From Solibacteraceae bacterium (lineage in GTDB: Bacteria; Acidobacteriota; Terriglobia; Bryobacterales; Bryobacteraceae), in contig JAJPJX010000023.1 in the NCBI GenBank assembly GCA_021324015.1, positions 62,001 through 126,000 of the forward strand: a stretch of DNA of 64,000 bases, read 5' to 3'. Below, piece by piece: positions 37,640 to 45,035 of this stretch. Position numbers and translations under genes: made by a program. Below the pieces are notes generated by a model. That model saw nothing but the letters and a program-made list of their open reading frames with translations, was not told where the DNA came from and searched no databases. Position 1 is the stretch's first letter. Each line of letters begins with the position of its first letter.

Positions 37640-39406
37640 GTGGACATACGGGAGGCGGATCTCACCAAAACCTACGATGCCGTAGTGGTCGGTTCCGGCG
37701 CGGCCGGAGGCATGGCCGCCTATGTGCTCGCCATGCACGGCATGCAGGTGCTGCTGCTCGAAGCCGGCAGGAAGCTGAACATCGAGCAGGAATTGCGGTC
37801 GATGCAGTGGCCCTACGATCACCCCCGGCGCGGGGAAATGCCTCCGGACTATCATGCCCTGGGAGCCCGCGAATACAGAATCCGCCGCCCTCCCTACGCC
37901 GCCGGCAGTCCTTATCCGCACGTGGAGTCGTATGTGCAAGGCTGGAACGGGGCCGACTACAGCAAGAACATCGTGGTGGACGAGAAGGACCATCCTTACT
38001 CCGGCACGAACTACGCCTGGGTGCGGGCGCGCTGTCTGGGCGGCAAAACCAACATCTGGGGACGCCTGGCGCTGCGGCTCTCCGACTATGATTTCAAGGC
38101 TGCCAGCCGCGACGGCTTCGGCGAGAATTGGCCCATCTCCTATGCCGACATCGCGCCGTATTACGACAAGGTAGACCTCCTGCTGGGCATTTCCGGCGTC
38201 AAAGAGAACCTGGATTACCTGCCCGACAGCATTTTTCAGCGGCCCATCCGCCTGAATTACGCCGAGGTGAAACTGCGCGAGTCGCTGGCCCGCTCCGGGC
38301 GCGTGCTGACCCCCTACCGCGCCGGCGTGACCACCGACGGCGTCAAAAACAAGTACCGCAGCCACTGTTTCGGGCGTGGCGCGTGCAACCGTCACGTGGG
38401 CGGCTGCGATATCCACGCGGCCTTCGATTCGCCCACCGGCCTGATCTATCCCGCCGCCGATACCGGGAGGCTGAGCCTGCGCACGAACGCCACCGTGTAC
38501 GAGGTGCTGGCGGACAAGGACACGGGTAGGGCGCGCGGGGTGGCATTTCTCGATACCGAAACCCGCCGGACTTACGAGGTGAAGGCCAAAGCGGTGCTGC
38601 TGGCCGCCTCCACGCTGGAGTCCGCTCGTCTGATGTTGCTTTCGAAGTCCCGCCAGCATCCCAACGGCATCGGCAACTCCAGCGGCCACGTCGGACACAA
38701 TTTCTGCGAGCACATTATGGGGCCGAGCGTGACCGGCATCGTGAAGGAGCTGGTAGGCAAGCCGCACACGCTCGACGACGGCCGGCCGGGCGGCTTCTAC
38801 CTGGCGCGCTTCCGCAACCTGAAGGAGCGCCACCCCAACTTCATCCGCGGCTACGGCTTCGAGGGTTCGAGCGGCAGTGCCATGATTCCTTCGAATACCA
38901 TGTCCACGCCCGGCTTCGGCGCCGAATACAAGAAGAAAGTGCGCGAATACTCGGGCGCCTTCATCCACATGGGCGGATTCGGTGAAGTGCTGGCGCGCTA
39001 CGAAAATTACGTGGACCTGGACCCGCAGCTAAAAGACCAGTGGGGCATCCCGGTTCTGCGCTTTCACTACCAGTTCGGAGACAACGAGAAGAAGATGGCC
39101 GCCGACATGGCGGATACGGCCCGCCAGATGTTCGAGGAGGCGGGCTTCGAAGTCGTCCACGTGAGCCGGCAGTTATTGACCGAGGGATGGTCCATTCACG
39201 AGATGGGAACCGCGCGCATGGGGTCGGACCCGAAAAAATCCGTGCTGAACCAGTTCCAGCAAGCGCACGACGTGAAGAATCTGCTGGTGGTGGACGGCAG
39301 CAGCCACGTGAACGCGTCCTGCCAGAATCCCACCTGGACGATCATGGCGCTGTGCTGGCGCTCCTGCGACCACCTGGCGGACCAGATGAAGAAAGGAGAA
39401 ATCTGA
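37640..39406 (+). CDS. GMC-family FAD dehydrogenase (paralogue)
   Basis: 588 residues from GTG 37640, after GAGGA. FAD motif YDAVVVGSGAAGGMAAYVL. The Cys motif is longer-spaced than in the first copy: Cys243-x5-Cys249-x6-Cys256. Active-site His in HEMGTARMG, and the second residue is Asn in CQNPTWTI, the usual sugar-dehydrogenase pattern, whereas the 31628 paralogue has His there. The stop overlaps the small-subunit start by 1 nt (TGATG). It is likely to be periplasmic through its Tat-carrying partner. Confidence 0.87.
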   Translation: MDIREADLTKTYDAVVVGSGAAGGMAAYVLAMHGMQVLLLEAGRKLNIEQELRSMQWPYDHPRRGEMPPDYHALGAREYRIRRPPYAAGSPYPHVESYVQGWNGADYSKNIVVDEKDHPYSGTNYAWVRARCLGGKTNIWGRLALRLSDYDFKAASRDGFGENWPISYADIAPYYDKVDLLLGISGVKENLDYLPDSIFQRPIRLNYAEVKLRESLARSGRVLTPYRAGVTTDGVKNKYRSHCFGRGACNRHVGGCDIHAAFDSPTGLIYPAADTGRLSLRTNATVYEVLADKDTGRARGVAFLDTETRRTYEVKAKAVLLAASTLESARLMLLSKSRQHPNGIGNSSGHVGHNFCEHIMGPSVTGIVKELVGKPHTLDDGRPGGFYLARFRNLKERHPNFIRGYGFEGSSGSAMIPSNTMSTPGFGAEYKKKVREYSGAFIHMGGFGEVLARYENYVDLDPQLKDQWGIPVLRFHYQFGDNEKKMAADMADTARQMFEEAGFEVVHVSRQLLTEGWSIHEMGTARMGSDPKKSVLNQFQQAHDVKNLLVVDGSSHVNASCQNPTWTIMALCWRSCDHLADQMKKGEI

Positions 39407-39930
39407 TGCGCGGCGAAAAGCGGGCGCAGCCGACCCGGCGCGAGGTGATGGGGGCGGCGGCTTTGGTGGCGGGGCGCTTGGCCAAGGCGGCGCCCGCGCC
39501 GCGGCAGGGCGAGTCCGCGTTCTTCACGCCCGAGGAATTCGCCCTGGTGGATGAGCTGACCGAGATGATTATCCCCGCCGACGAGCATTCGCCCGGCGCG
39601 CGGGCGGCGCAGGTGGCCGCCTACATCGACCGGCGCCTGGCCGAAGCGCTGGAGGCTCAGCCCAAGGAGATTTGGCGCGAAGGTCTCCGGCGCGTGGACG
39701 ATGCCGCGCATACTCTGCACGGCGGCCCGTTTCTGAAGCTCACGCCGGAGCAGCGCACCGAGGTGTTGACACGCTTCTCGCTGCGCGATCCGTTTTTTCC
39801 GGAACTGAAAGCCCGCACGGCCAACGCCTACTACACCTCCAGGATCGGCATCCACCAGGAGATGGAATACAAAGGCAACGTCTACCTGGAGCAGTTCGTG
39901 GGCACCGACGTCGGAAAAGCTGACCGCTGA
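39406..39930 (+). CDS. gluconate 2-dehydrogenase subunit 3 family protein (paralogue)
   Basis: 174 residues, overlapping the GMC stop. PTRREVMGAAALVAG is a Tat-like signal; the family core is ESAFFTPEEFALVDELTEMI, IPADEHSPGA and the end is YYTSRIGIHQEMEYKGN. It parallels the 33298 gene, giving two complete GMC/subunit-3 pairs in 8.3 kb. A 14-bp tandem repeat (GCTGACCGCT twice) covers its stop codon. Confidence 0.87.
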   Translation: MRGEKRAQPTRREVMGAAALVAGRLAKAAPAPRQGESAFFTPEEFALVDELTEMIIPADEHSPGARAAQVAAYIDRRLAEALEAQPKEIWREGLRRVDDAAHTLHGGPFLKLTPEQRTEVLTRFSLRDPFFPELKARTANAYYTSRIGIHQEMEYKGNVYLEQFVGTDVGKADR

Positions 39931-39942
39931 AGGCTGACCGCT
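39919..39942 (+). repeat. 14-bp tandem duplication at a stop codon
   Basis: GCTGACCGCT occurs twice, 14 bp apart, across the last codons and stop of the 39406 gene. Nothing else is seen in 39931-40081 apart from the ribosome site of the next gene. Confidence 0.5.
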
Positions 39943-40081
39943 TGCGCCGTGTTCTCAAAGGCTGCGGGTTTCAGAGTTTCCCCTCCGTATAGGGATTGCA
40001 TCGCACCGAGCGCTGGGGTATGCTTCTGATCGGAAGACTGCTGAAGGCGGAGATTCTGGACCGCTTCCAGGGGAGGTGAAC

Positions 40082-40348
40082 ATGTTCCGCTCCGTGTCGG
40101 GATTTCGATCGCAGTACGGAGAGCTGACACTCCTGGTAGCCTCGGATTTCGATGAGTGGAAGGTCCTGATTCTGGGACCCGGAGTCACCATCCATGGAGG
40201 GCGGCAGTTCTCCGAAGGGAAGGCCAAGGACCATGCGCGTGCTATCGCCATGGACTACGCCCGGAAGGAGTCGCCGGAGGGTCCGCCGGCGCCCGAGCTG
40301 GATTGGGCGCCTTTCAGCCCCGGGCAATGGCTGAACTGGCGGCCCTAG
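40082..40348 (+). CDS. hypothetical small protein, 88 aa
   Basis: ATG 40082 follows GGAGG at about 7 nt; a GTG at 40076 is alternative. No family known to me: an N-terminal beta-rich half (ELTLLVASDFDEWKVLILGPG) and a helical KAKDHARAIAMDYAR segment, ending in Trp-rich WAPFSPGQWLNWRP. It may belong to the same loose set as the 37184 gene. Confidence 0.6.
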   Translation: MFRSVSGFRSQYGELTLLVASDFDEWKVLILGPGVTIHGGRQFSEGKAKDHARAIAMDYARKESPEGPPAPELDWAPFSPGQWLNWRP

Positions 40349-40405
40349 CTGTCCGACAGCACGGCCTGTCCCGTTACGAGAGCATCGCGTTTAGTGGAGG
40401 TTGCC

Positions 40406-41254
40406 ATGAAAGGGACACCGAAGCGGGTGGCGCTTGCGGGCGCCCTCGCACTCATCGCCCTGGTTGTGATTTCCTGTGCGACAGGGCCCCGGCCGCCGCA
40501 GCCGGGTACGCCTGCGTTTTATTGGGGTGCGGCCAACGAGATGTTCAAGGCGGGAGACTATCTCAAGACCAACGACAATTTGGCGCAGGTGACCAGGTCG
40601 GACAACGAGTTCACCGCCCGTGCGCGCCCGTTGGAGATCCTGGTGTCTGCCGGTCTGGCCCAGGGTTTTATGGATCTGGCGGAAAATTACGAAACCGGAG
40701 CCCGCATCAACCGCGCCAATCCAACGCCGTTCCGGAAGCAGGTGAACATCTTCCGCGGGTATGCCAGCAACGCCTCCTTGCAGTTCGTAGAAGCCTTTCA
40801 CCGCTTCCGCCTGCTCAATAAGGACGCCAACGTGGTGCTGGCGTTCGGGTATCCCACCGGCAGCGCGGCCATCCCGCAGCAGATCAAGCGGGTGACCAGC
40901 GGCATCTTCGTGCCGCAGGCTGAGATGGAAGAGATCCAGAAGGATATGCTCCAGCGCGGCGTGCTGCTGGCCGTCTCCCGCGCGGTTGGGGCGGCGGACG
41001 ACACTGCCAAGGCCCTCGAGGTCTTCCAGAAGGGCGAGGTGCAGGTGCCCGCGCCGGTGTTCTACCTGGCCATGGCGAAGACGCTCCACGAGCAGTCGCA
41101 GCTTTACTCCACCACCAAACTGGATCAGCCCGTGCGGATGCAACTTTTCTGTAACGAAGCGCTGGCGGCCCTCAAGCTCGTGCCGGCTTCCAAGGAAAGC
41201 AAGGATCTCACGGGCAAGGTCGAAAAGACGCTGAAGAAGATCAAGACCACTTAA
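40406..41254 (+). CDS. lipoprotein of unknown function, mostly helical
   Basis: 282 residues from ATG 40406, 5-6 nt after GGAGG. The signal ends with a lipobox-like VISC (Cys at about 24), so the mature protein is probably a lipid-anchored periplasmic protein. The rest is rich in helix-repeat-like segments (FYWGAANEMFKAGDYLKTNDNLAQV; FYLAMAKTLHEQSQLY), TPR-like in character but not convincing. It is convergent with the amidohydrolase, overlapping by 4 nt. Confidence 0.75.
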   Translation: MKGTPKRVALAGALALIALVVISCATGPRPPQPGTPAFYWGAANEMFKAGDYLKTNDNLAQVTRSDNEFTARARPLEILVSAGLAQGFMDLAENYETGARINRANPTPFRKQVNIFRGYASNASLQFVEAFHRFRLLNKDANVVLAFGYPTGSAAIPQQIKRVTSGIFVPQAEMEEIQKDMLQRGVLLAVSRAVGAADDTAKALEVFQKGEVQVPAPVFYLAMAKTLHEQSQLYSTTKLDQPVRMQLFCNEALAALKLVPASKESKDLTGKVEKTLKKIKTT

Positions 41255-42009
41255 GCGGCCAAGCCCAGGAGACGTGCGGCGTTACCCCCAAGGATCTGCG
41301 CCTTGGCCGTCTCGGGAATCGCTGCGGTGAGCACCCGGCCTTTGTGGATGCGGGGGTCCATGAGCGGCAGGTCGGAACCGAACAACAGGCGGTCCGCTCC
41401 GGCGCCCGAGACGAGTTCCTCGATCGAGCCGATCTCCCGCCACGAAGTGCAGATTTCGATGAAAATGTTGGCGCAGCGGCGCGCCGCGGCAATCGAGCTG
41501 AGGCGGCCGGAACGGAAGTTGCCGGCATGGCCGAGGACGATGCGGGCATCGGGGTACTTCTCGGCCCAGCGCACGAACATTTGCGGCTCCCCGTGATTCG
41601 GGTTCACCAGCGGATCGCGCCCATCGCTGTGGGAAATCAGCGGGACTTTCCGGGCGTGGGCGAATGCGAAGACCGGCTCCCAAATCGCATCCTCCACGGT
41701 TCGGTCGAAGTAGGGCGGGTAGATCTTGATGCCTTGGAGGCCCAGATGGTCGAACACGCGCGCTAACTCCCCTTCCATCTCTTCCGGATAATGCGGAGTC
41801 ACGAAAGCGAACCCGATGAAGCGGTCCGGGTGCGCGGCGACGAACCTGGCGGTCAGATCGTTGCCGAACGCGGCATCCGCGTGGAAGATGTTGAACACGC
41901 AGCAGCGGTCCACTCCGGCGGCATCCATGGCGTGCAGCATGGCGTCCGCGGTGAGCCGCGCGCCGATGCTGTCCATCGAGCCCACGTGCGCGTGAAAGTC
42001 GATGATCAT
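41251..42009 (-). CDS. amidohydrolase-2 family metal hydrolase
   Basis: 252 residues from ATG 42009; the frame extends further but inside the upstream gene. The metal site is intact: IDFHAHVG (HxH), SHSDGR, LGHAGN, and Asp in LLFGSD. These enzymes are ACMSD/decarboxylase-like hydrolases. It overlaps the upstream amidohydrolase by 4 nt (ATGA), so both are likely co-translated; the partner is degenerate. Confidence 0.85.
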   Translation of the reverse strand: MIIDFHAHVGSMDSIGARLTADAMLHAMDAAGVDRCCVFNIFHADAAFGNDLTARFVAAHPDRFIGFAFVTPHYPEEMEGELARVFDHLGLQGIKIYPPYFDRTVEDAIWEPVFAFAHARKVPLISHSDGRDPLVNPNHGEPQMFVRWAEKYPDARIVLGHAGNFRSGRLSSIAAARRCANIFIEICTSWREIGSIEELVSGAGADRLLFGSDLPLMDPRIHKGRVLTAAIPETAKAQILGGNAARLLGLAA

Positions 42010-42761
42010 ACCGCGCGCTCTCCGGCGATCAGTCTTTCCAGGTTGTCCCGGCAGATGGCCCGCAGGCCGTTCTCTTCGAGACCGCAGTGCCGCAGATAGT
42101 GCAGGTACGGCTTCGGGTCCACCTCCGGGAAATCGGACCCGAACAGCAGGCGATCGAGGCCCACGTGGCGCTCCAGCCGCTCTATGCCGTTCGCCGCGTC
42201 GAAGCGCGAAAGGTCCAGGTGGATGTGGTCCAGGGCTTTGAGCAGCGGCCACACTGCCGCGTAGTTGGAGTAGTGCGCGCCGGCGAGCACCACCGGCACG
42301 TCCGGATGCCGGCGGGCGGTCTCATAGAGGTCGCGAATATCCACTTCCGGGTTGCGCCCGAGCGGAACCCAGAGGGCCATGCGTTCGCGGGCCATCCATT
42401 CCAGCCAGGGCCCGGCGATCCAGTCCACGAAGGGATATCCGTGGCTTTTGGGGAAAACGCGCAGCGTGCGCACGCCGGCGGCCTCGGCGGCGGCGCGTAC
42501 CTCGTCCGGATCGTCCACCGCGAAACTCACCACGAACTGCGGCACCAGTTCGGGATGGCCGGCCACGGCATCCAGCAGGAAGCGGTTGCCTTCCATGGTG
42601 CCGAACGGGACCGCGTAGGGGTGATACACCAGCGCCTTCGAGATCCCCGCTGCGGCGAGGAAACGAACCACGTCGTCCGGACGATCGTACGCCACGCGCC
42701 GGTTGTGCCGGCGGCCGAGCGCCGCGTTGCAGTCGAAGACCGGGAAATCGGAGGTGGACAT
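42006..42761 (-). CDS. amidohydrolase-2 family protein with degenerate metal site
   Basis: 251 residues. It aligns with the downstream gene but the HxH motif reads DCNAALG and the next His (of SHSDGR) is replaced by VPLGRN, while AGAHYS and LLFGSD remain. So metal binding is probably weakened or changed. A partner or regulatory role to the 41251 enzyme is possible. It is divergent from the esterase at 42817. Confidence 0.8.
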   Translation of the reverse strand: MSTSDFPVFDCNAALGRRHNRRVAYDRPDDVVRFLAAAGISKALVYHPYAVPFGTMEGNRFLLDAVAGHPELVPQFVVSFAVDDPDEVRAAAEAAGVRTLRVFPKSHGYPFVDWIAGPWLEWMARERMALWVPLGRNPEVDIRDLYETARRHPDVPVVLAGAHYSNYAAVWPLLKALDHIHLDLSRFDAANGIERLERHVGLDRLLFGSDFPEVDPKPYLHYLRHCGLEENGLRAICRDNLERLIAGERAV

Positions 42762-42816
42762 GTTGGAAGCAGGCGCGGAAGGGGCCGGTTCCTACGATAT
42801 CATCGAATCCTTGCCC

Positions 42817-43686
42817 ATGAAGATACGAATGCTGCTTTCCCTCGCTCCGATCCTGGGCGGCCTGCTGGCCCAGACGCCGCCCTCCATTCCGGAGAATCTG
42901 CAATATGAAGCCGGCGTGGCGTATGCGTCCGCCGATCCGCAGCAGGTGATGGATATCGTGCGCCCGCGCGACGGGCAGCGCCATCCCGCGGTGCTGTGCA
43001 TTCACGGCGGCGGCTTCCGCGCGGGTTCCCGCAAGGGGTACCTGTCGCTGTGCGTGCGGCTGGCCGGGCACGGATACGTGGCTGCCACGGCGGACTATCG
43101 CCTGGCGCCCGGTGCGCAGTTCCCGGCCGCGGTCAACGACGTCAAGGCCGCCGTTCGCTACCTGCGGGCCAACGCCGCGCGGCTGGGCATCGATCCGGAG
43201 CGCATCGGAGCGATGGGCGGCTCGGCCGGCGGGCACCTGGCGCTGTTTCTGGGAGTCACTGGCGGCGTGGCGCGCTTCGAGGGCGACGGGCCCAACCGCG
43301 ATCAATCCAGCCGCGTTTCCTGCGTGGTGGACTATTACGGGCCTTCGGATCTGACCAAGTCCTACGGCCGCAGCGTGGATGCCGCCGAAGTGCTGCCCCT
43401 GTTCCTGGGCGGCGACCTGAACCACGCGCGGCAGCGCCACATCGAGGCCAGCCCCCTGAACTGGGTGACGCCCGACGCCGCGCCCACGCTGGCCATCCAG
43501 GGCACCAGGGACCGCTACGTCAACTACGAACAGTCCGTGTGGATCATCGACCGGCTGCTGGCGGCGGGCGTGGAAGCCGAACTGGACACCATCGACGGCG
43601 CGGACCACGGATTCAAAGGCGCGGACGCCGAACGCGCCGAGCGCAGCATGCTGGCCTTTTTCGATCGGCACCTGATGATAAAATAG
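42817..43686 (+). CDS. exported alpha/beta-hydrolase esterase (BD-FAE/ HSL-like)
   Basis: 289 residues from ATG 42817, giving a signal peptide (MKIRMLLSLAPILGGLLAQ). Oxyanion HGGG at 63-66, nucleophile Ser136 in GGSAGG, and Asp232 and His264 (GADHGF) as the probable acid and His. Probably cleaves acyl esters from sugars or polysaccharides. It is followed by the Gfo/Idh/MocA gene after 28 nt with a GGGAGG ribosome site. Confidence 0.87.
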   Translation: MKIRMLLSLAPILGGLLAQTPPSIPENLQYEAGVAYASADPQQVMDIVRPRDGQRHPAVLCIHGGGFRAGSRKGYLSLCVRLAGHGYVAATADYRLAPGAQFPAAVNDVKAAVRYLRANAARLGIDPERIGAMGGSAGGHLALFLGVTGGVARFEGDGPNRDQSSRVSCVVDYYGPSDLTKSYGRSVDAAEVLPLFLGGDLNHARQRHIEASPLNWVTPDAAPTLAIQGTRDRYVNYEQSVWIIDRLLAAGVEAELDTIDGADHGFKGADAERAERSMLAFFDRHLMIK

Positions 43687-43714
43687 CGGCAACAGCAAAC
43701 AGGGAGGCGCTGGT

Positions 43715-45028
43715 ATGGATTCCGTAACACGCAGAAGTTTTCTCGCGGCCGGATCGCTGATTCCGATGACCGCCCGTTCGTACGCGCGCATTGTCGGAGC
43801 CAACGACCGGATTCAGATCGGGCATCTCGGCTGCGGGCACCGGTCGTCGGGTCACCGCCGCATGCTCAAGAAGTCCGCGGAATCGGATCCCAACTTCGAT
43901 GTGCGCAGCGTGTGCGACTTGTGGTCGGTCAACCGCGAGCGCGCCGCGGACGACGTCCAGCAAATGTTCGGCAAGCGCCCTAAGACCTTCAAGTACTCCG
44001 AGGAGATGCTGGCGGACCCCGAACTGGACGCCGTGATGATCGGCACCGGGGATCACCAGCACGCCCGGATCCTGGCTGAGGTCGTGCGCGCGGGCAAGGA
44101 CTGCTATTGCGAAAAGCCCATGGCCAACACCCTGGAGGACGCCAAGCTGGCGCGCGAAGCCGTGCTTTCGAGCAAGCAGGTGGTCCAGATGGGTTCGCAA
44201 TGGCTGAGCTGTCCGTACCAGCAGAAGGTGCGCGAGCTCATCCGCGGCGGCAAAATCGGGAAGGTCGTTTCCATCAGCCAGAGCTGGAATTTCAACGGCC
44301 CCCGCTGGCACACTCCCAAAGATCCCAACGTGCTGGAGATCCGCGAGCAGGATACTGACTGGAAGCGCTGGCTCTTGGGCCGTCCCGACCGCCCGTTCGA
44401 TCCGCGCGTCTACTTCGAATTTCGCATCTTCAAGGATTTCTCCGGCGGCATCACCGACCAGTGGTACAGCCACGGCTCCGGCCTGGCGCATTTCTATCTG
44501 GACACCTTCATTCCCGACGACACCGTCTCCAACGGCGGCATCTTCGCCTGGCACGACGTGCGCGAGAATCCGGATACCTTCCAGTGCGTGTCCACGTTTG
44601 CCGAAAAGCAGGTGCTCTACACCTTCAGCACGACTTTCGGCAACGGGTGGGGAGACCACACCATCATCCGCGGGGAGCGCGGCACGCTGTATTCTCCGGG
44701 CGGCGAAGGCAGCCCGCAGTGGTGGTTCGTCGAAGAGTCCCGCAGCGGCTGGCGCTCCAACCTGGTCTTCGATCTGCACACGGGCAAAGCCAAGCCCGAA
44801 CCGGTCACGATTGACGGGCATCCGGACGTGGCGCCTCTGCACCAGGACGACAATTTGAAGGCTCATACCGACAACTGGTTTCAGTGCATGCGGAGCCGCA
44901 AGGTTCCCAACGGGAGCATCGAGACCGGGTTCGCCCACGCCGTCGCCGTGGTCATGGCCACGCGCAGCTACCGCGAGGGCAAGAAGATGTACTGGAACCG
45001 GAAGAACGAACAGATCCTGGCCGGCTGA
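43715..45028 (+). CDS. Tat-exported Gfo/Idh/MocA family oxidoreductase
   Basis: 437 residues. VTRRSFLAAGSLIP is a Tat signal. Rossmann part IQIGHLGCGHRS and the catalytic EKP motif (DCYCEKPMANT) are present, followed by the C-terminal beta-sheet domain (ISQSWNFNGPRW...TDQWYSHGSGLAHFYLDTF). The enzyme acts on sugars/inositols with NAD(P), which is odd for an exported protein; these proteins are thought to carry the cofactor with them, as in glucose-fructose oxidoreductase. It could work with the GMC enzymes on 3-keto sugars. Confidence 0.88.
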   Translation: MDSVTRRSFLAAGSLIPMTARSYARIVGANDRIQIGHLGCGHRSSGHRRMLKKSAESDPNFDVRSVCDLWSVNRERAADDVQQMFGKRPKTFKYSEEMLADPELDAVMIGTGDHQHARILAEVVRAGKDCYCEKPMANTLEDAKLAREAVLSSKQVVQMGSQWLSCPYQQKVRELIRGGKIGKVVSISQSWNFNGPRWHTPKDPNVLEIREQDTDWKRWLLGRPDRPFDPRVYFEFRIFKDFSGGITDQWYSHGSGLAHFYLDTFIPDDTVSNGGIFAWHDVRENPDTFQCVSTFAEKQVLYTFSTTFGNGWGDHTIIRGERGTLYSPGGEGSPQWWFVEESRSGWRSNLVFDLHTGKAKPEPVTIDGHPDVAPLHQDDNLKAHTDNWFQCMRSRKVPNGSIETGFAHAVAVVMATRSYREGKKMYWNRKNEQILAG

Positions 45029-45035
45029 GCGCTTC

